In this document: piece by piece, positions 1-10,799 of the stretch
Layout of the letters: every line of letters starts with the position of its first letter
How positions within the stretch are numbered: position 1 is the stretch's first letter
Assembly (NCBI GenBank): GCA_032207245.1
Contig: CM063507.1
Location: 90,764,560-90,828,559, forward strand
DNA length: 64,000 bases
Direction: 5' to 3'
DNA from: Pardosa pseudoannulata
Lineage: Eukaryota > Arthropoda > Arachnida > Araneae > Lycosidae
The notes under the pieces: model-generated
What the model saw: the letters and a program-made list of their open reading frames with translations, nothing else
Told to the model about the DNA's origin: nothing
The model's database searches: none
Translations under genes and position numbers: made by a program

Positions 1-1
1 A

Positions 2-1201
2 TTGTGTTCCGGAGCTTTTAGAACATCTCCTGTAGAAAGTCTCTACGTTGACTGCTGTGACGCTCCTCTTGAATTACGTCGACAGATGTTATCTCTTCAG
101 TACTACTTCAGAACGTCATCTTATATCAACCATCCCATCCATCAACATACACTCAATTATTACCTCAAGAGATTATACAATGCTAGACCTTCTTGTGTTC
201 TGCCGTTTCAGGGGAGGATAAATGAAATTTTAAGAGATCTTAACTTAGACAATATAGATACAATACCCACAGCTATTGGAATACATCCTTGGCACACTCC
301 TACTTTTACTATAATAAACCCCTTTAAGTCATTTGACAAAAATTCAACTAGCAATATCATTTATCAACAAATTTTTGAACATCACAAGCAATATTATAAA
401 AATTACACCTCTGTTTTCACAGATGGTTCAAAATCCACTAACTATGTCAGCTGTGCATACCTTATTAAAGATCAAATCAATAGCTACAGACTCCATCCTA
501 AACTCTCCATCTTTTCTGCTGAAGCCTTTGCTATCTTGAAGGCTTTAGAAGAATTGATGAATCACAATAGTAAAAACTTTATTATCTATACAGACTCCCA
601 AAGTGTTCTTAATTCATTGCAATCCAATAACTGTAATAATCCTATTATTTTCAAAATTCTTACAACAATAACTAACCTTACTTCCATGGGAATCTCGCTA
701 GTTTTTAGCTGGGTTCCCTCTCACATCGGCATTAAAGGCAATGAACTTGTGGACATGGCTACCAGGTCTGCAAGCGACTTTCTCAACACTGGTCTACCTT
801 ATCCTGACTTGAAAAATTACATTAAAGATCTTTTACATAATAAATGGCAGATCTCCTGGGATAACATTCCTTCAAATAAGCTGCATAAAATTAAAACAAA
901 AATAACTAAATGGCCTCAACTTCCTTCTAGGAAACATGATGTAATACTCACTCGTCTCCGAGTGGGTCATTGCAGGCTCACCCATGCCCATCTCTTGCAG
1001 GGTGAAGCTCCTGCACAGTGTGCGTATTGCAAGACTCCTTACACAGTCGCACATATTTTAACGTCCTGTGTTTGTTCTAAATCATTGTATATAAAATTTT
1101 TTGGTAATCCATCTCCTAATCTTAATTTAATCATCGGGGAAACTCCACATCCAAACTTGTTCCCCTTTCTTCGTCAATCTGGTTTTTATACTGAAATTTG
1201 A
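2..1201 (+). CDS. ORF2 C-terminal part: RT thumb, RNase H, CCHC (partial)
   Basis: The frame is open from the window edge, so the first codon here is not a true start. It begins at the conserved post-RT segment (CSGAFRTSP...LYVDCC) and runs through a complete RNase H domain. The four acidic positions are visible: FTDGSKS near residue 140, AEAFAILKALEEL, YTDSQSV, and WVPSHIGIKGNELVDMA. It ends in a CX2CX7HX4C knuckle near residues 340-356 and the family-typical FPFLRQSGFY end. No stop or frameshift is visible over 399 codons. RNase H would degrade the template RNA after first-strand synthesis. The protein is nearly identical to the ORF2 end of the copy at 13247-16916. Confidence 0.9.
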   Translation: MCSGAFRTSPVESLYVDCCDAPLELRRQMLSLQYYFRTSSYINHPIHQHTLNYYLKRLYNARPSCVLPFQGRINEILRDLNLDNIDTIPTAIGIHPWHTPTFTIINPFKSFDKNSTSNIIYQQIFEHHKQYYKNYTSVFTDGSKSTNYVSCAYLIKDQINSYRLHPKLSIFSAEAFAILKALEELMNHNSKNFIIYTDSQSVLNSLQSNNCNNPIIFKILTTITNLTSMGISLVFSWVPSHIGIKGNELVDMATRSASDFLNTGLPYPDLKNYIKDLLHNKWQISWDNIPSNKLHKIKTKITKWPQLPSRKHDVILTRLRVGHCRLTHAHLLQGEAPAQCAYCKTPYTVAHILTSCVCSKSLYIKFFGNPSPNLNLIIGETPHPNLFPFLRQSGFYTEI

Positions 1202-1381
1202 TTTTTTTTGTGTTTCAATTTTCTAATTTTCATTTTTTAATCTTTCATTTTTCAATTCACTCAATTTTCAAATCTTGTTAATCTGTATATAACTTAATTT
1301 TTATTCGTGTTTTATGTTGTATGATTTATTTTTATAGTTGCTTTAATCTGTTTTTAAGCCTGTAATTTTTTTCATCTTGTT

Positions 1382-1414
1382 TGGCGCAGTTTGTCCCTAG
1401 AGGAATTAGCGCCA
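1382..1414 (+). promoter_or_regulatory. 3'-terminal RNA stem-loop (GGCGC type)
   Basis: TGGCGC (1382-1387) pairs with GCGCCA (1409-1414); an inner TCC/GGA pairing closes a CTA loop. The hairpin lies 8 nt before the CCAA tail, where the element's RT would bind the RNA. Confidence 0.75.
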
Positions 1415-1443
1415 TTAAACTTCAACCAACCAACCAACCAACC

Positions 1444-2077
1444 TGTGACGCGTAGAACAGCCGCTGGAAAATAAAATCCGTCTTCTGCTGGGATGTTTTG
1501 GGTCTAGGAAATCGACCCCCTTCCCCCGGCTCGTATTGACGCGCTATATCGCCACGTGATGGACGGTTTTTAATTAATTGGAGAGCTAATTACTGCAGAA
1601 AATCCACGAAATTGCAGATCCTGAAGTAGAAAACGATTCTGAATCCAATGGTGCAGGTTTGGAAGACTTCCGATGAATCCTTCCGCGCAAGTTGGGACTT
1701 AGGCTCTGGAGCTCAGGATACAACCGACCTATCGCTATGGTGTCTGGGTGCAGACTGGGGGATTGGAAATTGGCTGACCAGCGGCCTGCCGCCCACCAAA
1801 CGAAGTTTGGTTTGGGGCGTTGGGTACAGGCCCGGTGTCCACACCCAGACACGAGATCAGTCTCGTGAGCTCCCGTCCCGCGGACACGAGAGGAGCGCTA
1901 AGCAGCCTCTGTGCCCGGTCAACTAAGGGCTGTCCCAAGACGGTAGTCCGCTCACTCGGCCCATCGCCGGCCTCCGCCAAGAAGAACGCCCGACCGACAC
2001 GGTCGGGGCGCCCACCAGACGAGCCGAGAAACGCTGCCAGCGGAACCAACCAGACAAACCTCCCCACCAGTTCAGAC
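1444..2077. other. Unidentified GC-rich segment with strong hairpins
   Basis: This stretch is much richer in G+C than its surroundings and matches no element in the window. Two strong hairpins are visible: CACGAGA-tcag-TCTCGTG at 1850-1867 and CCCGACCG-aca-CGGTCGGG at about 1989-2007. Short open frames exist on both strands but show no recognisable domain. The composition recalls an rDNA spacer, but no rRNA core sequence is seen, so that remains a guess. It ends at an N gap. Confidence 0.4.
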
Positions 2078-2177
2078 NNNNNNNNNNNNNNNNNNNNNNN
2101 NNNNNNNNNNNNNNNNNNNNNNNNNNNNNNNNNNNNNNNNNNNNNNNNNNNNNNNNNNNNNNNNNNNNNNNNNNNNN
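2078..2177. other. Assembly gap, 100 N
   Basis: Exactly 100 N, the usual placeholder for a scaffold join of unknown size. The non-LTR elements are on the plus strand before it and on the minus strand after it. Confidence 0.98.
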
Positions 2178-3271
2178 CAGAGAGTTCAGAGTCCGAGACA
2201 CGTAAATTTAAAATGCTGTCATCAATATTTGGTAGTTTGGGAATCTTTTTAACTTTAAAATAATCAGCTTTGTAGCTGGACCCTTTCGTAAACACTGGTG
2301 TAGAAGGGCTATTTTCATTTTTCTTTCTAACTTTTTTTTGTTGAAGTAGGTTGAGGAGGACTGCGAGTTTGCCATGGGGAGAGAGATGTGAGAGCAATTA
2401 TTTTAGGGGGTGAGTCAGTTTGAATACCAACAGATTTCATACTTTTAGTGGCAGCAGAATAGGAGAGTCAAAGTTTGGGGTACATGACTCAACTAGGTTA
2501 CGAGCTTCTGTGTATGATATATTTTGTTTTACTTTCACAGCCTGTATTTCTCTTTCGGTTGCCCAATTTGGGCAAGATCTAGAATAAGAAGGATGGTCAC
2601 CCTTGCAGTTGACGCATTTAAATGGTTCCGAGCAACCTTCGCTGCGATGTCCAGGAGCACCACAACGTGGACAGGTAAGATTACCACGACAGGAAGTCTG
2701 TGAATAACCAAATCTTTGACATTTAAAGCAGCGTAGAGGATTAGGTATGATGGTCTAACGGAGCAGTTCAGGTATCCGGCTTTGATAGCAGTAGGAAGTT
2801 TAGGAAGATCAAATGTCAGAATTAGATGTTTAGTATTAAAAAGTATTATTGTCTTTGCGGATTGTGATTCGACGGACAGCACTGACGTGTAGCGGTTTTA
2901 GATTTTGCAGAATTTCAGATTCAGATAGATGTTGAAGGTCAGACTCAGATATAACGCCTCGGGATTGATTAAGTGTTCTGTGAGCGAACACGGAAACAGA
3001 TTTTAATCCAATGCTCTTCAGTTTCAAAATATTAGTTGCTTGGCCGGCATTGGCAACTTGTACCAGAAGGTCTCCAGATTGCAATTTTTTAATGTTCGTT
3101 ACCTCACCGACAGTCGATTGGATGGTTTTGTGGATGAGAAAAGGGGAGATTTGGTGGAAATTTCCTTCGTTACATTTGATTATGAAAAAACGAGAATATA
3201 CACTAATTTCTGAAGATTCACTTGACGACACATTGACAGATTGACAGGAGATTTTTGTTTTTAGAACCCAT
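2178..3271 (-). pseudogene. ORF1 (gag-like) pseudogene, C-terminus in gap
   Basis: The start codon is inferred at 3271 (MGSKNKN), matching MGSKHKN of the intact relative at 12025. The N-terminal RRM-like region is recognisable (SRFFIIKCNEGNF, SPFLIHK, GEVTNIKKLQSGDLLV), followed by LNQSRGVISESDL and the RRITIRKDNN block. Frameshifts near 2840 and around 2740 break the frame before the CCHC knuckles (about 2560-2740), and part of the Ser/Lys-rich linker near 2340-2400 is missing compared with the intact relative. The acidic C-terminal tail runs into the N gap. ORF1 proteins of this type bind and package the element RNA; this copy cannot encode one. Confidence 0.85.
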
Positions 3272-3824
3272 AATGAAAGAATTAGGAATTCGGACCCGAC
3301 CGCACCACCCACCATGGACCCCAACAAGGGGATGCAGGGATTCTGCACCAGTGCTAGCCTGGCCTATACGCTCACAGTCAGAAGACCGATCGCTTGAACC
3401 GTAGCAGATGACAATGTCTAATCCAGCAGCCGATTGATACGCACCAGAGCTTACGTACCCCCCGTTTACTCGAAGCCGAGGCCAAAGCAATGTGTTAGAG
3501 ATTCCCCGCAATAATGGAAATTCCATTCTGATGATTCCCCTACGGGAAAGCCGCTCAATTACCAGGATCCCCATTTCCGAGGACACGGGTATCCACGCAC
3601 GGCAAACACGTGGGCAGATTAAACGCCAAGAGGAGCAAGAAACAACAAAGCGGAAACAGCTTCTCAAGGGGTGCCCTCACCTCAAAAGAAACCGCAACGA
3701 GGGGGAAAGAAAAGAATAAAGTAGAAGAGAAGAGGAGAGTAGAAAAGAAATGAGAAAAGATCGCTGGGGTACCTCAGGATTGCGAAACCCGTGTTTACCT
3801 GAAGTAGGTAAACTCCCTGAGGGG
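3272..3824 (-). promoter_or_regulatory. Group A 5'UTR with structured 5' end
   Basis: The first ~65 nt on the minus strand (about 3760-3824) repeat the fold seen in other copies: a CCCCTCAGGG hairpin, GTTTACCT-ACTTC-AGGTAAAC, a CGGG/CCTG hairpin weakened here, then GAGGTACCCCAGCGA. The remainder is conserved up to the ORF1 start. Confidence 0.7.
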
Positions 3825-3839
3825 CGTCAGCAGCGTTAA

Positions 3840-4262
3840 AAAAGATCAATTGGGATAAAGTAGTTACCAAGGAAGTGTTAAATCCTATTGAGTGGAAATT
3901 CATTCTGCCCACTGCTGAGTGGTGCTGATGGTTGCAACGCCTAGTCCGTACCACCAAGGATTTAATGATAAAAGTACTACGACAGGCCTCCGTAAACTAT
4001 GAAGAGTTGCTTACAATCATCTGTAATGTTGAGTCTGTGATCAATCCTTGACCATTGACGTACATATCCAGTGAATCAGAAGATCTGTTGCCAGTGACAC
4101 CGTCTATGTTCTTGCAGGACATTAAAAATTCAAATACCTGGATTTAGACCTGCTAGATACGAACAAACTACTCCTACGGCAGCGATACTGTCAAGATTTC
4201 CGAGAGCAACTCTGTAGTCGCTTCCGTAAAAAGTATCTGGCGCAGCTCGTCCAAAAGCACAA
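3840..4262 (+). pseudogene. BEL/Pao LTR retrotransposon integrase C-terminal relic
   Basis: Conceptual translation gives hallmarks of the BEL/Pao integrase C-terminal region: EWKFILPTAEW, then KVLRQASVNYEELLTIICNV, then ESVIN-PLTYIS, and a basic tail ending RFRKKYLAQLVQKHN. In-frame stops replace residues of the WWGG and RPLT motifs and there is a frameshift near 4140, so it is dead. The catalytic DDE residues would be upstream and are missing. The relic is cut on the left by the group A 5' end at 3824 and on the right by a group B tail at 4273. It is the oldest recognisable layer of this stack. Confidence 0.85.
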
Positions 4263-4272
4263 TAAAAAAAAA

Positions 4273-4767
4273 TTGGTTGGTTGGTTGGTTGGTTGAAGCT
4301 TAATGGCGCTAATTCCTCTAGGGACAAACTGCGCCAAACAAGATGAGGAAATAAACCAAAGACGAAATTTAGAAAAAATTTTGACAAAAGACAGGATTAA
4401 AAACAGATTTAAGTAACAAGAAAAAAAAATTACATTCAACAGAAAACACGAAAACAAATTGAGTTATATACAGATTAACAAGATTTGAAAATTGAATGAA
4501 TTGAAAATTGAAAGATTAAAAATTGAAAATTAGAAAATTGAAACACAATCAAAATCAAATTTCAGTATAAAAACAGTTTGACGAAGAAAGGGGAACAAGC
4601 CTGGATGTGGCGTCCCCCCAATGACCAAAGCAAGATTAGGAGATGGATTACCAAAAAATCTTATATACATTAATTTACAACAAACACAGGATGTTAAAAT
4701 ACGTGCGACTGTGCAAGGAGTCCTGCAACACGCACACTGTGGAGGATCTTCACCCAGCAAGAGATGG
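4273..4767 (-). mobile_element. Group B non-LTR element, outermost 3' fragment of the stack
   Basis: The minus-strand element enters with its (CCAA)n tail at 4273, then hairpin 4304-4336, 3'UTR and the last ~70 codons of ORF2 (about 4548-4765: FFGNPSPNL, TPHPGLFPFLRQ). The C-terminal knuckle His is changed (TVARILTSC instead of TVAHILTSC), implying decay. It stops inside the codons for LLLGE at GAGATGG, exactly where another group B tail begins, so a younger copy inserted here or truncated it. Confidence 0.85.
4304..4336 (-). promoter_or_regulatory. 3'-terminal RNA stem-loop (GGCGC type)
   Basis: On the minus strand TGGCGC (4336-4331) pairs with GCGCCA (4309-4304), directly before the tail. 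Confidence 0.7.
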
Positions 4768-4794
4768 TTGGTTGGTTGGTTGATTGAAGTTCAA

Positions 4795-4827
4795 TGGCGC
4801 CAAATCCTCCAGGGACAAACCGCGCCA
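4795..4827 (-). promoter_or_regulatory. 3'-terminal RNA stem-loop (GGCGC type)
   Basis: TGGCGC/GCGCCA arms at 4827-4822 and 4800-4795 on the minus strand; same spacing to the tail as in the neighbouring copies. Confidence 0.7.
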
Positions 4828-4999
4828 AACAAGATGAAAAAAAAAAAAAATCACAGGCTCAAAAACAGATTAAAGCAACCACAAAAATAAAATAAACATA
4901 AAACACAAATAAAAATTAAGTTATACACAGACCAACAAGAATTGAAAATTGAAAATTAAAAAATTGAAACACAATCAAAAATCATATTTCAGTATAAAA

Positions 5000-5686
5000 A
5001 CCAGATTGACGAAGAAAGGGGAACAAGTTTGGATGTGGAGCTTCCCCGATGATTAAATTAAGATTTGGCTATGGATTATCAAAAAATTTTATATACATTG
5101 ATTTTAAACAAACACAAGAGGTTAAAATATGTGCGACTGTGTAAGGTGTCTTGCAATACGCACACTGTGGAGGAACTTCACCCAGCAAGAGATGGGCATG
5201 GGTGAGTCTGCAGTGACCCACTCGTAAACGAGTGAGTATTACGTCATGTCTCCTAGAAAGGAGTTGAGGCTATTTAATTATCTTGGTTTTAATTTCCCGC
5301 AGTTTATTTGAAGGTATGTTATCACAAGAGATCTGCCATTTATCGTGTAAAAGATCTTTGATGTAATTTTTCAAGTCAGGATAAGGAAGACCAGTGTTGA
5401 GAAAGTCGCTTGCAGACCTGGTAGCCATGTCCACAAGTTCATTGCCTTTAATGCCGACGTGAGAGGGAACCCAGCTAAAAACTAGCGAGATTCCCATGGA
5501 AGTAAGGTTAGTTATTGTTGTAAGAATTTTGAAAATAATAGGATTATTACAGTTATTGGATTGCAATGAATTAAGAACACTTTGGGAGTCTGTATAGATA
5601 ATAAAGTTTTTACTATTGTGATTCATCAATTCTTCTAAAGCCTTCAAGATAGCAAAGGCTTCAGCAGAAAAGATGGAGAGTTTAGG
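5000..5686 (-). pseudogene. ORF2 RNase H and C-terminal fragment
   Basis: Carries the RNase H positions AEAFAILKALEE, YTDSQSVLNS and WVPSHVGIKGNELVDMA, then the C-terminal knuckle region around 5120-5170. A stop near 5270 separates RNase H from the knuckle. The protein is more than 90 percent identical by eye to the 1-1443 copy. It begins abruptly inside ORF2 because of the junction at 5686. Confidence 0.8.
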
Positions 5687-5713
5687 TTGGTTGGTTGGTT
5701 GTTTGAAATTTAG

Positions 5714-5746
5714 TGGCGCTAATTCCACAAGGGACAAACTGCGCCA
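5714..5746 (-). promoter_or_regulatory. 3'-terminal RNA stem-loop (GGCGC type)
   Basis: Arms 5746-5741 and 5719-5714 on the minus strand, following a long AT-rich 3'UTR and preceding the tail at 5687-5700. Confidence 0.7.
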
Positions 5747-6058
5747 AACAAGACGAAAAATTCAAAAGAACAACACAATTTTGAAAAAATTTTGATTAAA
5801 CCGTAAAAATGAAAGATGCCCAAAACCAAAGAAAAACATTTAAAAATAAACAAAATAGTAGAAAATTTAGAAACACAAACAGAACAATACGATAATCAGC
5901 AAAGTTTGATTAAAAATTAATTTTTAAAAATGGAAAACAGAAAAAAAGAAATTGAAAAAGGTACAAAACAACAATGAAATTTATTTATTTACAAAGATTG
6001 AAAATTGAATTAGAATAAAGAATTACAAAATTGAACATTAAATTTAGAAAAATACAAA

Positions 6059-6916
6059 TCAGATTTCAAAGTACAAACCAGTACAGCGAAGAAATGGGAA
6101 TAAGCCAGGATGTGGGATTTTTCCAATGATTGAATTAAGATTAGGTGATGAATTTCCAAAGAATTTTATGTACAGAGATTTGAAATATATACAAGAAGTT
6201 AAGATATGTGCGACTGTAAAAGTAGTCTTACAATACGCACACTGTGGAGGTGCCTCACCAAGCAAGAGATGTGCATGTGTGAGTCGGCAGTGACCCACAC
6301 GAAGACGAGTGATAATCACGTCCTGTCTTCTGGATGGAAGTTGAGGCCACTTGGAAATGTTTTCTTTTACATCTCGCAATTTATTTGATACTGTATCAAC
6401 CCAAGAATTCTGCCATTTAGAGTGAGCTATATCTTTGATGTAAATTTTCAGGTCAGGATAAGGAAGGCCAGTGTTTAGATAGTTTTCTGCAGACTTGGCA
6501 GCTAAATCCACAAGTTCATTTCCTTTGATGCCGACATGAGAGGGAACCCAGCTAAAAATTAACGAGATTCCCATGGAATTAAGATTGGTTATTAAAGTGA
6601 GAATTTTGAAAATAATAGGGTTATTACAATTAGGAGAGATTAAAGAATTTAAAACACTTTGAGAGTCGGTATAGATAATGAAATTTTTACTATTGTGGTG
6701 CGTCATTTCCTCTAAAGCCTTCAAGATAGCAAAGGCTTCAGCGGAAAAAATGGAGAGTTTAGAATGTAGTCTATAGCTATTGATGTTTTCTTCGATGCTG
6801 TATGCACAGCTAACAAAATTTGTGGATTTGGAGCCATCGGTAAAAACAGGAGTGTAAGTTGTAAAGTATTGTTTGTGATCTTGAAATATTTGTTGATATA
6901 CACTATTAGCAGTTGA
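6059..6916 (-). pseudogene. ORF2 3' piece of the interrupted group B element
   Basis: Encodes the RNase H domain and C-terminal CCHC (CAYCKTTFTVAHILTSC) of the outer element, ending with a stop near 6059. A frameshift near 6722 separates the KLSIFSAEAF part from the KALEEMTHHNSKN part. The 5' side stops at the duplicated target sequence 6902-6916, where the element at 6917-12579 was inserted; the coding sequence resumes at 12595. Confidence 0.85.
6902..6916. repeat. Target-site duplication, left copy (15 bp)
   Basis: actattagcagttga occurs here and again at 12580-12594, flanking the nested element. It is ORF2 sequence of the host element and its duplication marks one clean target-primed insertion. 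Confidence 0.92.
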
Positions 6917-6938
6917 TGGTTGGTTGGTTGTGGTTTAA

Positions 6939-6971
6939 TGGCGCAAGGTCCAAAGAGGACAAGATGCGCCA
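6939..6971 (-). promoter_or_regulatory. 3'-terminal RNA stem-loop with inner GTCC/GGAC stem
   Basis: TGGCGCA (6971-6965) pairs with TGCGCCA (6945-6939) on the minus strand; an inner GTCC/GGAC stem (6960-6957 with 6951-6948) closes a 5-nt loop. It is the clearest two-tier version of the hairpin. Confidence 0.8.
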
Positions 6972-7129
6972 AACAAAAGGTAAGTAGCAGCAACACAATA
7001 GAACTCACAACAAAAGACTAAAAGTATAAATTAAAAGAGTACAAATAAAACAGACTAGAGAAAAATTGTCCAAACAATAAAAACTGAACATGACTATGGG
7101 ATGAGAAATATGGTGATGAAATGAAACAA

Positions 7130-10100
7130 TTATAAAGAGGAATAAAATCCAATCCGCTTGAGAAAGTCGAAAAGAGCAGGATGTGGGGATTCACCCAGAA
7201 GGTCATTTATATTGGCGTTACCAAAGTACATGCGATAAAAACGAGTGAAGCGAGTGCAAGAGGTTAAAAAATGATGGACTGTGAGCTGACAGTCGCAGCT
7301 TGGACAACGAGGAGGAGGTTCCCAAAAGCAAATGTGAGTGGGTGAGTCTAGTGTGACCAATACGTAGTCTTGTCAAAAGAACATTGCGTTTTCGACCAGA
7401 AATCAAAGCCCAATTGGTGACGTTAGGTTTAATATTATGGAGTTTATTCTGTGTTTCTTTATTCCAGTCGTCAGTCCAACTATTTCGAAAAATAATGTTA
7501 ATCGCATTTTTTATATCTGTATAAGGGAGGGGGACGTTATAGTGATTGGTAGCAGTCTTAGCGACAGCATCAGCCTTTTCATTCCCCGCAATACCTGCGT
7601 GGCTAGGCACCCAACAAAAGAGGATATGGAAACCACGACGGATAAGCAGCTGGTACAGAATAAGGGTTCTATAGATATAGTTGTTCGTTATGACACCGGA
7701 ACTGAGGCTATCCATTACGCTTAATGAGTCCGTATAAATTACAAAATTTTTCTTATTGCTATTAGATATGAAATTCAGGGCATTATATACTGCAATAAGT
7801 TCGGCAGTGTAAATAGAACAATAAGAAGGCAGGCAATAACTCAGAACAGTATTGTCACACACAACACCAAAACCAACGTAGTTCTCGGATTTAGACCCAT
7901 CAGTGTATATTTCGTTATAGCTAATATATCCATCTCTATGACTGTGAAAGAGTTGTTTATAAATATCGGGATCTGTTACATTTTTTGTGTAACCCTTAAA
8001 AGGATTCAGATAAGAGATTTTAATTTCCTTCCATGGAGGAATTTTAAAATAGGGGTAAGTCGACACTTCCTTGTCTTTGAGTAAAGAATTTTCTAAAATC
8101 CTGCGCATACGAAGACCGAAAGGCGGAATGAAAGATGGGCGACTAGAATAAAAATGATCATGATGACGGTTTAAAAGAATGTTTTTAATAGGATGAGAAG
8201 GATGAGATAAAATGCGATAAAAAGTCATCAGTGAAATACGAGAGCGGATATGATTCAATGACGGTTCATAGCAGTCAACATAAAGACTTTGTACAGGTGA
8301 TGTCCTAAAAGCCCCAGAACAAATGCGAAGTGCAGAATGATGCACTGTGTCCAGTTTACGTAAAACTGATGGACGCGCTGAACCATAAACGGAACAAGCG
8401 TAGTCAATTTTAGAGCGAATGATAGAACGGTAAATCCGAAGCATAGAACAGCGATCGGCACCCCAAGAGGTATTAGCTAGGACTTTAAGAAGGTTGAGCG
8501 TTTTTTCACATTTTTTTCTGATAAAAGAAACATGCTGAGCAAAAAATAATTTTTTGTCGAAAATGACACCTAAAAACCTAGCAGAATCTGTAACATTAAT
8601 CTTAGTTGACCCAAGATAGATTTCAGGGTCAGGATGGGTGCCTCGTTTGCGGCAAAAGTGAACACATGAAGTCTTTTCATTAGATATTTTAAAGCCGTTG
8701 AGGTTAGTCCACTTAGTAATATTCCGAATGGCCCCTTGAAGTTGCCGCTCGATGTACCGCATATCTTGCCCAGAACACGAGATCTGGAGATCATCGACAT
8801 AAAGGGTAGCACTAATGGAAGGAGGAAGCTGTAGTAAAACCTGATTAATCTTAATACTAAACAGAGTCACACTAAGGACAGAGCCTTGAGGCACTCCCTC
8901 TTCCTGAATAAAAACATCAGAAAATGTGTTTTTTATTCGCACACGAAACTCACGGTGTGAAAGAAAATTTTTTATAAAAATCGGCAAGTTACCCCGAAAA
9001 CCCAGCTCATACAGATCATAAAGAATGCCATAGCGCCATGTGCGATCGTAAGCTTTTTCTATATCGAAAAAGATGGAAACTAAATGGCTCCTTTTCACAA
9101 AAGCATTTCTAACCTGCGTTTCTAGATAAAGAATATTATCAATGGTGGAACGACCTTTTCTAAAACCACTCTGGAAAGGAGGAAAACAGTTATTGGTTTC
9201 TAGAACGTATACCAGACGAGAGTTAATCATTCTCTCAAATATTTTACAAAGGCAGCTAGTGAGGGCAATTGGGCGATAATTTATAGGGTTAGAGGTATTC
9301 TTTCCTGCTTTGGGAATAGGGATAATGATAGCAGATTGCCACTGAATAGGGAAGGTGTGCTCTGTCCAGATGCGGTTATATAAGCGTAGTAGGTTTAGAA
9401 GAGAGCTGTGTGCTAGATGCTTTAGCATTTGATATGTGATGTTATCAGGACCGGGAGAAGAATTTTTAGGGTGTTTTAAGCTGTTAAGAAATTCAAGTTC
9501 AGTAAAGGGACAGTTGTAAGGCAGGTTAGAGACAGTGGTGAAGTTTAAGGATTGCTTTTCAGCTATGATTTTATGGCGTAGAAACTCCCTTGAATATGAG
9601 GTGCTATTTGAGGCGGAAGCAAAAGAGGAAGCTATGGTATTCGCAATATCTTTAATATTTGAGATAGGTTGACCGTTATGAATTAGACAAGAAACTGGAT
9701 TGCTATTATAATATATCCCCATAGCACGCCTTGCTTTCGTCCAGAGCTGCTTCGATGACATGTTTGAATTAATGCTAGAAACAAACCGTTGCCATGAGTC
9801 ACGCTGGCAACGTCTCCTGACTTTTCTCGCCTGGGCTTTCGCTTTTTGGAATTTTAGTAGGTTCTCAGTATCGGGGTATCTACGGAAAATGCCCCAAGCC
9901 TTTTGCTGACTCTTCTTGGCTTTACGGCATTCTTCGTTCCACCAAGGCTTTCTATTTTTAAGAGGGCGGTTATTGGATAAGGGAATGCTGGCATCAGCTG
10001 CTTGCAGAATAGTGAAAGTAACAGTATCGACAACCTTATTGATATCACCATCGATCATGTTCTCAGTGATGTTCGCTAGGAAAGTAAAGGTATTCCAATC

Positions 10101-10799
10101 TGCCTTCTCATATATATAACGGTTAACAGAAGTAGAATCGTCAGTGGTTGAATACCGGGGAGAGAGGAATATCGGGAAGTGGTCACTATTATATAAATTA
10201 TCTGAAACCCAGAAGTGATAAAACGGAAAAATGGAGGGAGAGCAGATAGCAAGGTCTATTGCATGGAAAGTGTGCGTAGGGGTGTGAAAATAAGTATTGT
10301 CGCCGTTATTCAGAATGCATAGGGAAAAGTCATTAATAATATTTTCAATGAGTTCACCTCTATTGTTCAGGTCAGTGCTTCCCCAAATGGGGCTGTGGGC
10401 ATTAAAATCACCGATTATTATAAAAGGAGGAGGGAGTTGATAGATAAGTCTATTTAAAGAATTATGTGACACTGATTCGTTGGGAGGGAGATAAACACAA
10501 CAGATAGTAGTGAGATGCTTTAAATGTACCCGAGCAGCAACGGCTTCTAGGTTTGTGTTAAGAGTGAGTTCCATGGAAGGAGTGTCACATTTTATCAAGA
10601 GGGCGACTCCACCAGAGGCACGTTCACCCAAAACATAATCTTTTCTGAGAGTCTTGTAGTTATGGAGTTTGAGATTACTATTAAGATTTAAGTATGTTTC
10701 CTGTAGAGCAAGGCAGACAGGGTCATGGTCGAAAACGAGAGTTTTTAGGTCATCAATCTTGTTGCGAATACCGTGGCAGTTCCAAGAAATAACAGCCAT
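7130..10799 (-). CDS. ORF2 polyprotein: APE endonuclease, RT, RNase H, CCHC (one frameshift)
   Basis: Start chosen at 10799 (MAVISWNCHG), matching MAL-SWNCHG of the relatives; this ATG overlaps the ORF1 stop as TGATG. Domains in order: APE-type endonuclease about residues 1-220 (QETY, GDFNAHSPIWG near 130, NSDHFPI); a WWNEECRKAKK linker; reverse transcriptase about 470-740 with FFDIEKAYDRTW, GVPQGSVLS and catalytic YVDD near 667; RNase H about 960-1090 with YTDGSKS, AELIAVYNAL, YTDSLSV and NEKADAVAK; then the CCHC CPSCDCQLTVHHFLTSC. A frameshift near 7320-7335, right after HLLLG, shifts the last ~65 codons including the knuckle into another frame. Otherwise all catalytic residues are present. 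The protein nicks DNA and reverse-transcribes the element RNA. Confidence 0.93.

Larger units (their letters stand above)
1..1443 (+). mobile_element. Group B non-LTR retrotransposon, 3' portion, cut by window edge
   Basis: Contains the last 399 codons of ORF2, about 180 bp of AT-rich 3'UTR, a terminal hairpin at 1382-1414 and a (CCAA)n tail ending near 1443. The coding part closely matches the minus-strand copy at 13026-18826, so the family amplified recently. The 5' side lies outside the window, so full length and target-site duplication cannot be judged. Confidence 0.9.
2178..3824 (-). mobile_element. Group A non-LTR retrotransposon, 5' part (5'UTR and ORF1), cut by gap
   Basis: Read on the minus strand it starts with the family 5' end CCCCTCAGGG at 3824, has a 5'UTR of about 550 bp and an ORF1 entering the gap at 2178. 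It resembles the 5' end of the copy at 6917-12579. ORF2 is absent, lost beyond the gap. The sequence beyond 3824 is a BEL integrase relic, so this copy presumably landed in or beside a BEL element; the matching duplication cannot be tested. Confidence 0.85.
4768..5686 (-). mobile_element. Group B non-LTR element, second 3' fragment of the stack
   Basis: Its tail begins at about 4768, immediately after the preceding fragment. It has hairpin 4795-4827, a 3'UTR, and ORF2 from the C-terminus back to the start of the RNase H domain (KLSIFSAEAF at about 5650-5686). A nonsense codon near 5270 lies in the KWPQL segment. It stops at GAGTTTAGG, where a third group B tail begins; the remainder of this copy is not seen in the window and may lie beyond the gap at 22178. 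Confidence 0.85.

Noticed and set aside
1648..1926. Possible small gene in the GC-rich segment
   Set aside because: Open frames on both strands of similar length and no domain; probably chance in GC-rich DNA.
4273..5700. Tandem array of one element by head-to-tail duplication
   Set aside because: Break points differ between fragments and two of the later junctions in the same stack have perfect duplications, so serial insertion explains it better.
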